A DNA stretch of 64,000 nt, taken from positions 655,033-719,032 of the forward strand of contig JBEKUY010000001.1 of the NCBI GenBank assembly GCA_049514555.1. The letters are read 5' to 3'. Position 1 is the first letter of the stretch, and every line of letters starts with the position of its first letter. Under the pieces are notes generated by a model. The model was given only the letters and a program-made list of their open reading frames with translations. It was not told where the DNA came from and made no database searches. The DNA comes from JBEKUY01 sp049514555 (GTDB taxonomy: Bacteria > Acidobacteriota > Terriglobia > Acidiferrales > UBA7541). Positions 51,452 through 60,049 of the stretch are shown here, one piece after another. Both the position numbers and the translations under genes were made by a program.

Positions 51452-52288
51452 ATGCCAACGCGTGAAATCTCGATAGGTCCTCTGCGTATCGGCGGCGCTC
51501 AGCCCCTTGTCCTGATCGCCGGACCGTGTGTGATCGAAAGCGAATCGCACGCCCGCCAAATGGCCGAGCACATCGCCCGTATTGCCGCCGATCGCGGCGT
51601 GCCCTACATCTTCAAGGCGTCTTTCGACAAGGCCAATCGCTCCTCGCTCGCTTCCTATCGCGGTCCGGGACTGAAGGAGGGATTGCGCATCCTCGTGCAG
51701 ATCAAGGCCGATCTGAAGCTCCCAGTCCTCACCGACATTCACGAACCGGCCCAAGCTGCGCCCGCCGCCGAAGTTTGCGACGTTCTGCAAATTCCCGCGT
51801 TTCTCGCCCGCCAGACCGATCTGCTTCTCGCCGCAGGACGGACCAAACGCGTGGTGAATCTGAAGAAAGCTCAGTTCCTTTCTCCCTGGGAGATGAAGAA
51901 CGCGGTCGAGAAAGTCGCGAGCACCGGCAACGAGAACATCATCGTCACCGAGCGCGGCGCGTCCTTCGGCTATCAAAACCTGGTCGTGGACATGCGCTCC
52001 TTCCCGATTCTGCAGAAGCTTGGCTATCCGGTCGTTTTCGACGTGACCCATTCGGTGCAGCTCCCCGGCGGACAGGGCCACGCCAGCGGAGGCCAGCCTG
52101 AATTCATCGAACCACTGGCGCGGGCCGGTGTTGCCGCTGGCGTGGACGGCGTTTTTCTCGAGGTGCACGACAATCCGGCGGCGGCGCTCTCTGACGGTGC
52201 AAACGCTCTTACCCTCGATAACCTCGCTCCTCTGCTCGCGAAGCTCAAGCAGCTTTCGGAGCTTGTGCGGAGTTGGGGGGCGTCGTGA
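51452..52288 (+). CDS. kdsA: 2-dehydro-3-deoxyphosphooctonate aldolase (KDO-8-phosphate synthase)
   Basis: 278 residues with the complete KdsA barrel: LIAGPCVIESE, FKASFDKANRSS, GLKEGLRIL, LTDIHEPAQ, the PAFLARQTDLL loop, NLKKAQFLSPWEMKN, TERGASFGYQNLVVDMRS, FDVTHSVQLPGG and LEVHDNPAAALSDG. It condenses phosphoenolpyruvate with arabinose-5-phosphate to give KDO-8-phosphate. In the N-K-A-N-R-S region and the R-G-A-S-F-G-Y-x-N loop it resembles the metal-independent class in part. The presence or absence of the metal-binding Cys (here PCVIE) should be checked by alignment. Its stop overlaps the GTG of kdsD, so the two are co-translated. Confidence 0.96.
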   Translation: MPTREISIGPLRIGGAQPLVLIAGPCVIESESHARQMAEHIARIAADRGVPYIFKASFDKANRSSLASYRGPGLKEGLRILVQIKADLKLPVLTDIHEPAQAAPAAEVCDVLQIPAFLARQTDLLLAAGRTKRVVNLKKAQFLSPWEMKNAVEKVASTGNENIIVTERGASFGYQNLVVDMRSFPILQKLGYPVVFDVTHSVQLPGGQGHASGGQPEFIEPLARAGVAAGVDGVFLEVHDNPAAALSDGANALTLDNLAPLLAKLKQLSELVRSWGAS

Positions 52289-53244
52289 GTCTCGACGCCG
52301 CGCGTCGCGTCCTGCGCATCGAAGCCCAAGCGATCGAGGACGTCCTCGCGCGCCTCGATGAGCGGTTCACCAAAGCGGTCGACCTTTTCTTCGCCTGCAC
52401 CGGGCGCGTTGTGGTGACCGGACTGGGCAAGTCCGGCCTGATCGGGCGGAAGATATCCGCCACGCTTTCAAGCACCGGCACTCCTTCCCTTTTCTTGCAC
52501 CCGGCCGAGGCGCTCCACGGCGACCTCGGCATGCTGATGCGCCACGACGCGCTTCTCGCCGTCTCCTACGGCGGCGAGACCGAAGAAATCGTCGCTCTGC
52601 TCGAAGCGGTGAAGCGGCTCGAGATCCCCATGGTCACGATGACCGGGAAACCTCGCTCGACTTTGGCGGAGGCAAGCGATGTTGTGCTGGACGTCAGCGT
52701 GAAGGAAGAGGCCTGCTCGCTGAATCTCGCGCCAACGGCGAGCACAACGGTAGCCATGGCCGTAGGCGACGCTCTTGCCGTGGCCTTGCTCGAGCGGCGC
52801 GGCTTCGACCAAAGCGATTTCGCCGCCCTGCATCCCGCGGGCCGCCTGGGAAGAAAGCTGCTCCGGGTCGAGAACCTGATGCACTCGGGCGACGCTTTGC
52901 CCCGCGTTCAACCCGGGACCCGCATGCCCGACGTGATCTATGAGATGAGCCGCAAGGGCCTCGGCATGACGACTGTGGTGGACGAGAAGGGCCGCCTCGG
53001 CGGCGTACTCACGGACGGCGATCTGCGCCGGCTCATGGAGAAACACAAGGGTGCCGCGCTCGAATTGGCCGCGGGCGAATGCATGACGAGCAATCCACAG
53101 ACGATTGGGCCGCGCGAGCTGGCCAGTGTGGCGCTAAACCTTATGGAAAAGCGCAAAATCACCTCAGTCGTCGTGGTTGACGGCGAGCGGCGCGTACTGG
53201 GCGTCGTCCACCTGCACGACCTGTGGCAGTTGGAGTTGTTCTAG
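52285..53244 (+). CDS. kdsD: Arabinose-5-phosphate isomerase (KdsD/KpsF/GutQ family)
   Basis: 319 residues from the GTG at 52285 overlapping the kdsA stop, with GGGGGGCGTC as the ribosome-binding site. The SIS domain (about residues 30-190) has VVVTGLGKSGLIGRKISATLS, STGTPSLFLHPAEALHGDLGM, SYGGETEE, and LAPTASTTVAMAVGDALAVAL. It is followed by HPAGRLGR and two CBS domains (about 205-319) ending in GVVHLHDLWQL. The enzyme interconverts ribulose-5-phosphate and arabinose-5-phosphate, the substrate of KdsA. All segments are intact. It is the middle member of the kdsA-kdsD-kdsC group. Confidence 0.96.
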   Translation: MSLDAARRVLRIEAQAIEDVLARLDERFTKAVDLFFACTGRVVVTGLGKSGLIGRKISATLSSTGTPSLFLHPAEALHGDLGMLMRHDALLAVSYGGETEEIVALLEAVKRLEIPMVTMTGKPRSTLAEASDVVLDVSVKEEACSLNLAPTASTTVAMAVGDALAVALLERRGFDQSDFAALHPAGRLGRKLLRVENLMHSGDALPRVQPGTRMPDVIYEMSRKGLGMTTVVDEKGRLGGVLTDGDLRRLMEKHKGAALELAAGECMTSNPQTIGPRELASVALNLMEKRKITSVVVVDGERRVLGVVHLHDLWQLELF

Positions 53245-53302
53245 GGCGAGTGTTTCCCGCCCAAGCGGGGATTGTGCCGTATCACCAGTACAGGAGAACC
53301 AT

Positions 53303-53860
53303 TTGAGCCCCATTTCTGGCAGGCTGTCAGCAAACGTTTTGAAGCGGGCGAAGCAGATTCAGGTGTTGCTCATGGACGTCGACGGAACGCTCTCCCGCGG
53401 CGTCTGCCTGCTTTCTCAGCCGGACGGCACGGCGCTCGAACTCAAAGTTTTTAGCCCCCATGACGGCGCCGGTCTCATGCTGGCGCGGATGGCGGGCCTT
53501 CGCACCGGCGTGATCACCGGGCGCGAGAGCGCTGCCTTGACCGTGCGCGCAAGGGAGACGGGTCTGGAATTTGTATATCAAAAGCAACCTGTGAAGCTCC
53601 CGCCGTACGAAGAGATTCTGCGGCGCGCCGCCGTTGATGATCGGGCCGTGGCCTTTGTCGGCGACGACCTTCCGGACTTGCCGGTGATACAGCGCGTCGG
53701 CTTCGCCGTGGCGGTGGCGGACGCCGTGCCCGAGGTGAAGCGGGCGGCACACTACGTGGCGCGGGCGCGAGGCGGCGAAGGCGCCGTCCGTGAGGCCATC
53801 GAAATCATCCTCAAGGCTCAGGGCAAGTGGCGCGATCTGATCAGCCGCGCCCGCGCGTGA
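53303..53860 (+). CDS. kdsC: 3-deoxy-D-manno-octulosonate 8-phosphate phosphatase
   Basis: 185 residues from a TTG at 53303. That start is chosen because AGGAGA lies six to ten bases upstream and the upstream frame is a kdsD shadow. The HAD phosphatase motifs are clear: MDVDGTLSRG (catalytic Asp), PHDGAGLMLARMAGL, TGRESAAL and VGDDLPDLPVIQRVGFAVAV. The short cap and length match KdsC, which removes phosphate from KDO-8-phosphate. The last 30 residues (HYVARARGGEGAVREAIEIIL) are typical. In many bacteria kdsC is followed by lptC, lptA and lptB. Here a GT39-like gene follows after 118 bp instead. Confidence 0.94.
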   Translation: MSPISGRLSANVLKRAKQIQVLLMDVDGTLSRGVCLLSQPDGTALELKVFSPHDGAGLMLARMAGLRTGVITGRESAALTVRARETGLEFVYQKQPVKLPPYEEILRRAAVDDRAVAFVGDDLPDLPVIQRVGFAVAVADAVPEVKRAAHYVARARGGEGAVREAIEIILKAQGKWRDLISRARA

Positions 53861-53978
53861 CGTCGGCCACACTGGGGGAAACATTCTGGTCGCCCACCGC
53901 GTATTGAATACTATTGACAGCTGATAGTGCGCTCGAACCAGGTAAACTCACACGACTCAGAGGAGAAACCCGGGGCCT

Positions 53979-55946
53979 ATGAATCTGCCACCATCCGGCC
54001 GGAACAATCCGGCCCAAGAAACTCATCGCGTGCTCTTTTCGATCCTCGCTGGATTCTTGCTGGCGCTTATGGCGGTGCTGGCCGGCGGCGCGGCCTTGCG
54101 CGAATCCGTCACCATTGATGAGGTAGCTCACGTCGGCGCCGGCCTGAGCTACCTCCAAAAGTTCGAGTTGCGCCTCAATGAAGAACATCCGCCGTTGCCC
54201 AAGATTCTCGCGGCGATTCCCCTCGTCTTGCGTGGAACCCACGCCGACTATTCCAGCACAACGTGGACGGTTAGCCGCGATTTCATTCCTGCCTTCATGG
54301 GCCAATTCTTCTTCGGTGATGCGGTCCTGAATCAGTGGAACAAACCGGCCCCCACGTTGGCGTGGGCTCGGCTGCCCATGCTGCTCCTCACCCTGGCGCT
54401 GGGCTGGATGATCTTCGCCTACGCTCGTCGCCTGGGAGGCGATTGGGCCGGCCTGCTCTGCCTCGCCGTCTACGTCAGCACTCCAACGTTTCTCGTGTTC
54501 GGCCCCCTCGTGCACACGGACATCGCTATCACGCTCTTCACTCTGCTCACCCTCTGGACGTTCGCCAACCTCTGGCAGGAGCCCAGCCGCAAGAACATCT
54601 TCCTTTTTGCCTTGTGTTTCGCGGCGGCGCTTCTTTCCAAGTTCACCGCGGGCACTTTGTTCTTCGCCTTCATCGCCTTCGCTCTGAGCACGCGCTGGCG
54701 CCCCGTCCCCGGCCAGCCCGCTGCCAAGCCCGACGACCGCGCGTGGCGACGACTTCGCTGGCGCGCCACCTGGAAAGGCGTTCTCTGGGCCGCCATTTTC
54801 GTCTACGCCTTCTATTTCGTTTTCTCCATTCGCCAGACTACCGACGTCCTCTACCTCCTTGGTCACGGCCCCGCGGCCGTGCCTCTCCGCCGCCTTCTCA
54901 TGCCGCCCTGGCTTTATCTCCGCGGCATGCTCGTCGTCGTGTTCACTCTGAGCCGTCCCACCTTCCTTCTCGGCCACCCTCTGCCTCATGGCACTTGGTA
55001 TTTCTATCCCGTGGTCTTTGCGCTGAAATCTCCCTTGGGATTTCTCGGCCTGCTCGTGCTGGCGCTCATCCTGGTTTTGCTGTGGAAGAAGTGTGCTTCA
55101 TCGCCCGCCTCGACAGTGATCCCTCAGAGTCTCGGCCTTCACTGGCGCGTTCTCTGGGTCTCTCTGCTTCTCTTCACTGTCCTTTGCCTCACGAGCCGCC
55201 TGGCCATCAGCATCCGGCACTTCAGCATTCCAATCGTTTTGTTGATCCTCCTCCTCGCTCCCTTGCCTCGTATCTTGGCCCACCTACGGGAGTCCTCTCG
55301 GTTGGCCGGACGCTCTTTGGCCGCTTTGGCGGCCCTGCTCGCCGCGAGTTGCGTCGTTACCGTCGTGCGCGCCTATCCCTATTACTTCCCCTACTTCAAC
55401 CCGCTCGGATTGGGTCGCCCCGCATACTTTCTTGCAAGCGATTCCAACGTGGATTGGAATCACGCGCTTCCCGAAGTCCAGCGCTTCGTCGAGCAGCACG
55501 GCTTGCAGCAAATCAAGGTGGATTCCTACGGAATGACCGATCCCGCGGAGATTGTGCTCCAAGCCCAGTTGTGGAATTGCCAGAGACCCATGCTTGCAGA
55601 TGACGGCCAATGGGTGGCCGTTTCAGCCAACATGATTCTCGATGCCCACAATTGTTCCTGGCTGATGCAATACTCGCATGAAGCGCTGGCTGGCGGCAGC
55701 ATGTATGCCATTCATCTCCCTGCGCCTATTCCCGCGCCCGGCGCCCCCGGCGGACCTCCCCTCTTCTCTGCACAACGCGACTTCATTTCCACGGTACCTG
55801 GCATGGACATGCGCTTCACGTTTGTGGACATGGCCCGCCACCCCGAAAAACTCCCCGCGTTCGCAGAAATGATGAAGGCTCAGGCGGCGGCTTACTTCAA
55901 AAACCGCAAGCAAAAGTCGCACGCGCAATCCCCCGGCGCGCATTAG
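53979..55946 (+). CDS. GT39-like (ArnT/PMT-type) membrane glycosyltransferase
   Basis: 655 residues with about 11 transmembrane helices and a luminal C-terminal region. The first periplasmic loop carries TIDEVAHVGAGLSYLQ and LRLNEEHPPLPKILAA, in which the D-E and the E-H-P-P-L motifs match the catalytic acidic loop of PMT/ArnT-type, polyprenyl-phosphate-dependent glycosyltransferases. A later RQTTDVLYLLGHG loop and SRLAISIRHFSIPI are also family-like. The C-terminal about 190 residues are soluble (VDWNHALPEVQRFVEQHG). It probably moves a sugar from a lipid-phosphate donor onto lipid A, a protein or polysaccharide. The acceptor is unknown. The location after kdsC favours an LPS role. Confidence 0.83.
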   Translation: MNLPPSGRNNPAQETHRVLFSILAGFLLALMAVLAGGAALRESVTIDEVAHVGAGLSYLQKFELRLNEEHPPLPKILAAIPLVLRGTHADYSSTTWTVSRDFIPAFMGQFFFGDAVLNQWNKPAPTLAWARLPMLLLTLALGWMIFAYARRLGGDWAGLLCLAVYVSTPTFLVFGPLVHTDIAITLFTLLTLWTFANLWQEPSRKNIFLFALCFAAALLSKFTAGTLFFAFIAFALSTRWRPVPGQPAAKPDDRAWRRLRWRATWKGVLWAAIFVYAFYFVFSIRQTTDVLYLLGHGPAAVPLRRLLMPPWLYLRGMLVVVFTLSRPTFLLGHPLPHGTWYFYPVVFALKSPLGFLGLLVLALILVLLWKKCASSPASTVIPQSLGLHWRVLWVSLLLFTVLCLTSRLAISIRHFSIPIVLLILLLAPLPRILAHLRESSRLAGRSLAALAALLAASCVVTVVRAYPYYFPYFNPLGLGRPAYFLASDSNVDWNHALPEVQRFVEQHGLQQIKVDSYGMTDPAEIVLQAQLWNCQRPMLADDGQWVAVSANMILDAHNCSWLMQYSHEALAGGSMYAIHLPAPIPAPGAPGGPPLFSAQRDFISTVPGMDMRFTFVDMARHPEKLPAFAEMMKAQAAAYFKNRKQKSHAQSPGAH

Positions 55947-56236
55947 CGGCCTCGGAAAGAGGTCACATTGGATGGACGGCACGCGCGCTTCCGCCTGCTC
56001 CCTGCCGTTTGGTACAAGCGCAGGACACTTGGCTTGCTACCTGATAAGACATCGCCCGCATCCTAGTCTATTGTGGATGCCATTCATGCAAGTTATGGTA
56101 CTTATAGAACTCCCTTGCCTCCCACTTGGTCGTCGCCGCGCGCATCTGGGTTCTTCGGAGTGATTCGAAGCGCCGGCGGAAGAATCGTGTGGGACAGGAA
56201 GTCTCGACAAATCAGCTTCATCCAAGGAGCGCAACG

Positions 56237-56788
56237 ATGCATAAGCTAGCTGAGGGCGGTGTTCTCATGGGGAAGTTGCTGCTAGTGGTTCTGGTTCTGA
56301 GCCTGCTTTCGCTGCCGGTCATGGCCCAGGACGCTCCAAAAGCCGAGGTTTTTGGCGGCTACCAATTCACGCGTCTGGGCGGCACTGACGGCATCAATAT
56401 GAACGGCTGGAACGCGGCGGTCACGGGTAACCTCAATCGGTGGTTTGGGCTAACCGGGGACTTTAGTGGCACCTACAAGAGCGTAGGGGCTGACAGCCTG
56501 CATGTTTACACGTATACCTTTGGGCCGGTTATTTCGTCCGGCAGAAACAAGACGTTCAGCCCATTTGTGCATGCGCTGTTTGGCGGGTTTCGTGCCACGG
56601 CAAACTTCGAAGGCGCGCCTATATCAGGGAACGGGTTTGCCCTGCAGCTCGGAGGCGGCCTGGATGTGAACGTTTCGAGGCACCTCGGGGTTCGCGTGAT
56701 CCAGGGTGACTGGATCATGTTGCACGCCTCAGGCGGCTCCGAAAACAAGAACGCACGCATCTCCGCTGGGATTGTCTTGCGTTTCTAA
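56237..56788 (+). CDS. Small outer-membrane beta-barrel protein
   Basis: 183 residues from the ATG at 56237, which has an AAGGAGCGCAACG ribosome-binding site. A signal peptide follows (LLLVVLVLSLLSLPVMA, cleaved before Q-D-A-P). The mature chain is eight predicted strands with alternating hydrophobic residues and aromatic girdles: AEVFGGYQFTRLGG, GWNAAVTGNLNRWFGLTGDFSG, YTYTFGPVIS, FSPFVHALFGGFRA, FALQLGGGLDVNVSRHLGVRVIQ and a terminal ARISAGIVLRF. The C-terminal phenylalanine is the usual barrel-assembly signal. It resembles the OmpA/OprF-type N-terminal barrel without the peptidoglycan-binding domain. The 290 bases upstream contain no other gene. Confidence 0.85.
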   Translation: MHKLAEGGVLMGKLLLVVLVLSLLSLPVMAQDAPKAEVFGGYQFTRLGGTDGINMNGWNAAVTGNLNRWFGLTGDFSGTYKSVGADSLHVYTYTFGPVISSGRNKTFSPFVHALFGGFRATANFEGAPISGNGFALQLGGGLDVNVSRHLGVRVIQGDWIMLHASGGSENKNARISAGIVLRF

Positions 56789-56811
56789 CCACTCCGCTAA
56801 AGCAATTGGCC

Positions 56812-56856
56812 AAGGGCGGCCTGTCTCGATTCGTCGGGACCTCTCAGGCCGCCCTT
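56812..56856 (+). terminator. 12-bp perfect stem downstream of the barrel gene
   Basis: AAGGGCGGCCTG (56812-56823) is perfectly complementary to CAGGCCGCCCTT (56845-56856), with a 21-base loop, starting 24 bases after the stop codon. The U-tract is weak (CCCATTCTAT), so termination or 3'-end stabilisation are both possible. Confidence 0.65.
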
Positions 56857-57012
56857 CCCATTCTATCGGTGGCCCTACGCCGCGACCCATTCTTGGGAAC
56901 ACTGATTCGATAACGCCGCCGGGCTTTTGCGCCTCCGGGATATTCCACAGCACATCCGGAAATTTCTGCGCACGCCTCCAGCGATGTACAATTGCGTCGG
57001 GGGAAGCGGGCC

Positions 57013-57693
57013 ATGCGGCAGAGGAAACGCTGGGTGTGGGCGGCCTGGTGCGCCGTCGGATTCCTTGTTGTCATCCTCATTGGCTTGAGCGTTTTGGCCA
57101 GCGGGCCGCGCAGCGCTTACGGCCTGGTGCGCTATGCCCTGCCCCACATGCACCGCGGCGCGTTGCGCGTCGGCAACGACGCCCCGGATGTGCAGCTCAC
57201 CGCCCTCGATGGCAGAACTACCTTTCATCTGCGCGAACGAGTGGGCGCCCGTCCGCTCGTCCTCATCTTCGGCAGCTACACTTGACCGCCCTTTCGTCGC
57301 CAGGCTGGCGACCTCATCAAAATCTACGACGACTATAAGGACCGCGCTGATTTCTTGCAGGTCTACATCCGCGAGGCGCACCCGCAGGACGAGTGGCAAA
57401 TGAAGTCAAACGTCAAAGAGGACATCTGCTATCCGCAGCCGAAGACCCTAGCGCAGCGCGTGGCCATCGCCGACGATTTCATCAAGCGTTCCCATTTCAC
57501 TCTCCCGCTGGCCGTGGACGACATGCGAAACCTCGCGGACTTGACCTACTCGGCTTGGCCGGAACGGATCTATGTCATCGACGAGAAAGGATTCATCGCC
57601 TACCGCGGCGGCATGGGCCCCTTCTACTATGACCCCGCGGAGGCCCGCGCCTGGCTCCAAAAACGTTTCCCCGCGCCGGCGCCGAAACCCTGA
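57013..57693 (+). CDS. Deiodinase-like thioredoxin-fold selenoprotein (TGA read as selenocysteine at residue 91)
   Basis: 226 residues if the in-frame TGA at 57283-57285 is read as Sec. The ATG at 57013 follows GGGGGAAGCGGGCC. An N-terminal transmembrane helix (VGFLVVILIGLSVLA, about residues 16-30) anchors a thioredoxin-fold domain outside the cytoplasm. The motif IFGSYT-U-PPFRRQ matches the active site of iodothyronine deiodinases (GS-x-T-U-PPF). Downstream DFLQVYIREAHPQDEW contains the Glu and His equivalent to the catalytic pair of the vertebrate enzymes. PERIYVIDEKGFIAYRGG and the terminal AEARAWLQKRF also match. The likely reaction is reductive dehalogenation or a peroxidase-type reduction. 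A hairpin fits a SECIS. Confidence 0.9.
57286..57312 (+). promoter_or_regulatory. Bacterial SECIS-like hairpin
   Basis: Immediately after the TGA, GTCGCC (57296-57301) and GGCGAC (57307-57312) form a perfect 6-bp stem with loop AGGCT (57302-57306), which could close further to a GGC triloop. The loop begins 17 bases after the TGA (16 intervening), and a G occupies the second loop position. Both fit the usual bacterial SECIS spacing and loop rule. Confidence 0.7.
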
Positions 57694-57698
57694 ATCGC

Positions 57699-58259
57699 TC
57701 ACTTTGCCTTCTTCTGCAGCGCGGCCCAACTCCCTCGGATCTGGGGTTTCTCGACAACGGCGAACCCTTGCTGCTGTGCAATCGAGAGAGTCTTGCTGAA
57801 GTCCTCTTCCGTAACGTGCCCCCGCGGTTCTGCCACCAGGAGCCGCCCTTCCGGTACGAGCACGGCAGCAAGCTCGCCAAAGAGCCGGGGGTGGTCCGGC
57901 ACCTCGTGGACAACAGCAAATGCCAGGGCAAAAGCAATCTTCCCGGCAAATTCCTCCAGGCCGAGCGAATGCTGATCGCACAGCCGGGCTTCGACGCGAT
58001 CGGATACTCCCGCTTTTCGGGCGCGTCTTTCGAGGCCCCGCAGCATCTTCTCCTGCATATCAACACAGATGACTTTTCCCCCTGCTCCAACCATGTGGGC
58101 AAGAGGAATGCTGAAAAACCCCATCGCGCACCCAAAATCCAGCACGGTCATGCCTCCCTTGACGTAGGGGGCCAGGATCGCGCGAGGATTTTGAAGCAGC
58201 TTTCTGATCGGGCTGGCGAGAAGGTACCCAATCCAGACCGGACAGACTCTCTGAGACAT
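57699..58259 (-). CDS. SAM-dependent class I methyltransferase
   Basis: 186 residues from the ATG at 58259 (M-S-Q-R-V-C-P-V-W); an ATG at 58268 is also in frame. The Rossmann core has motif I TVLDFGCAMGFFSIPLA (about residues 37-53), the acidic VICVDMQEKML and a motif IV-like FALAFAVVHEVPD. The post-motif segment GRLLVAEPRGHVTEEDF is UbiE/ArsM-like. The N-terminal V-C-P-x-W-x-G-Y-L-L block is a hallmark of a small methyltransferase family whose substrate I cannot name. The 3' end is six bases from the convergent selenoprotein gene. A link between the two, such as handling of thiol or selenium compounds, is speculative. Confidence 0.83.
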   Translation of the reverse strand: MSQRVCPVWIGYLLASPIRKLLQNPRAILAPYVKGGMTVLDFGCAMGFFSIPLAHMVGAGGKVICVDMQEKMLRGLERRARKAGVSDRVEARLCDQHSLGLEEFAGKIAFALAFAVVHEVPDHPRLFGELAAVLVPEGRLLVAEPRGHVTEEDFSKTLSIAQQQGFAVVEKPQIRGSWAALQKKAK

Positions 58260-58532
58260 GATTCTCACCCTTCAGGGCATCAACTGACCGCACACTCGTT
58301 CGCTTGCCGCGAAGTTTACCACGGACAGATGCGAGGCTGCGGCCTCAAGCCCGTGAAGTCGAACGCTATCTCCGTAACTTCTCCCTCGTCACTTCACAGC
58401 GGCGTGGCGCTCCGGTTCAGCCGAGGTGCGGTGTCCTTTCGCCCGCGTCAAGACGCTGTGAACTGCGCGAATACTGTGCGGTGCAAGTGGCCGCATTCGG
58501 TATCCCTTTGTCTTCTGAATTGTTGCGATGGC

Positions 58533-58976
58533 CTACGACTTCAACGATTCTCTTTTCTCTTCGAGGATTTCGTGGGTCGTGGTGAAACTGGCCGTCTGCT
58601 TGACCATGGCTCCCACCGAGCAGTATTTCTCTTCCGACAACCGAATGGCTTGCTCGACCGCGGCGGGATCGATCCCAAAGCCGGTGACGACGTGGCGGAT
58701 GCGCACAGCGGCAAAAACCTGCGGCGGGCGTTCAGCTTGGTCGGCCTCCACGTGCACTTCATACCCGGTGACCTTCTGGTGGTACTTCTGCCGCAGGACG
58801 GTAATGACGTCGAAGGCCGTGCAGCCTGCAAGCGCCACCGCCACCAGTTCAATCGGCTTCGGGCCGGTCGCCCCGGCGGCGTCGTCGAGCACCAGGTGGT
58901 GTCCGCTGCCGCTTTGGCCGACAAACTGCCGCCCATCCCTAAGTGGTTGCGTGAGAGTGACTTGCGCTGAGATCAT
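58533..58976 (-). CDS. OsmC-family protein
   Basis: 147 residues. The OsmC fold is clear. Its first Cys is in ALAGCTAFDVITVLR (about residues 50-64) and the second in LSEEKYCSVGAMVK (about 114-127), the reactive cysteine pair of hydroperoxide-reducing OsmC/Ohr-type enzymes. The intervening GYEVHVEADQAERPPQVF strand and the FTTTHEI end are typical of the YhfA branch. It probably reduces organic hydroperoxides or other thiol-reactive species in the cytoplasm. AAGGGGGCAGC precedes the ATG. About 270 bases between it and the methyltransferase hold no recognised feature. Confidence 0.9.
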   Translation of the reverse strand: MISAQVTLTQPLRDGRQFVGQSGSGHHLVLDDAAGATGPKPIELVAVALAGCTAFDVITVLRQKYHQKVTGYEVHVEADQAERPPQVFAAVRIRHVVTGFGIDPAAVEQAIRLSEEKYCSVGAMVKQTASFTTTHEILEEKRESLKS

Positions 58977-59112
58977 GCTGCCCCCTTCAACTTCCGGCGT
59001 CTTGAATCACACGAACAAATGCAGAAAGCACCACACTTGTTACAGGAAAAATGAGGGGTGACAAGGAAAAAAGCAGCCGCCCCATCTGAAATCCAGGCCA
59101 GGGCTCGGCCCG

Positions 59113-59997
59113 TCATGCGCGCCCGGCGACCGCCTTCTGAAGCTCCGGCAGAAGCGCTTCGCGCACTTTGGCCGCCTTCCGCGGATCCGGGCGGGCGCCG
59201 CGGGTTTGCCGGCAACGCCGCACCGTCTCTTCGAGGCTCGATAGAAACGCCTGGCAGGATTGGCAGCCATCCAGATGCTTCTCGAGCTGCTCGCACAGGG
59301 AGTCGTCCAGCGCATCATCGAGATAGTCCGAGAGTTCGGCGAACATCGCTTTGCACCGCCCGGGACGATGCTCCGGCGTTTTCTTCGGCGGCGCCGCAAT
59401 CCGGAGGGGCCAGCGCCGTCCGTGGCCGTCACGTCTGGCCAGCTCCTTGCGCACGAAGAGCCGCGCGCGGTGCAGTCGTACACGCACGGTTCCGGGCCGC
59501 AGATGCGTGATCTGCGCGATCTCCTTGTCGGAGAGCTCCTCCATGTCGTGGAGAACGAGGATGAGCCGGTACTCCGGAGGCAGCTTGCGCACGACTTCCT
59601 GCAACCGCCTGGCGTCCTCGCCGCGCATCGCGCTGGCTTCCGGCGTGCTGCCTCGGCCGCCCGAGAGAGCGGCGAGTTCGCTGCGCTCCGGCATCAGATT
59701 CTCCAACGAGAGGTTTTCTCTGGGGGCGAACTTGCTCCTGCGGCGGCTCATTAGGCAGCGGCTCCGCGCCACCTTATAGAGCCACACGGCCAGCGCCTTC
59801 GAACTCTCAAACTGCGGCAGGAAGCGTAGGGACTTCATCAGCACTTCCTGCATGGTATCTTCGGCGTCTTCGCGCCGGCCGCAAACTTTCATGCTGAAGG
59901 AGAAGACCGTGTCTTGCAGGAGCGCCAGCGCCTGGTCCAGCGCCTTGGGGTCTTGGCCACGCAGGAGCTGGACCGCTGTCTCTATCTCTGTGCGCAT
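59113..59997 (-). CDS. ECF sigma factor fused to a zinc-finger anti-sigma domain
   Basis: 294 residues from the ATG at 59997; an ATG at 60036 is possible. Sigma region 2 (about residues 20-90: VFSFSMKVCGRREDAEDTMQE, VWLYKVARSRCL) and region 4 (about 135-190: LPPEYRLILVLHDMEEL, SDKEIAQITHLRPGTVRVRLHRAR) are intact. After a basic linker comes a zf-HC2/ZAS-type anti-sigma zinc finger (CKAMFAELSDYLDDALDDSL, then LEKHLDGCQSCQAFL) with the H-x3-C-x2-C ligands at about 243-249. Sigma and anti-sigma are usually separate adjacent genes, so a single-chain, self-inhibited factor is unusual. The zinc site suggests redox control. It ends 137 bp from the OsmC gene. Confidence 0.88.
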   Translation of the reverse strand: MRTEIETAVQLLRGQDPKALDQALALLQDTVFSFSMKVCGRREDAEDTMQEVLMKSLRFLPQFESSKALAVWLYKVARSRCLMSRRRSKFAPRENLSLENLMPERSELAALSGGRGSTPEASAMRGEDARRLQEVVRKLPPEYRLILVLHDMEELSDKEIAQITHLRPGTVRVRLHRARLFVRKELARRDGHGRRWPLRIAAPPKKTPEHRPGRCKAMFAELSDYLDDALDDSLCEQLEKHLDGCQSCQAFLSSLEETVRRCRQTRGARPDPRKAAKVREALLPELQKAVAGRA

Positions 59998-60049
59998 CGC
60001 CTTAACTCTAGCACGCGATGCGCGGAAGCGTCGCAACGCGAGCGCTTGC

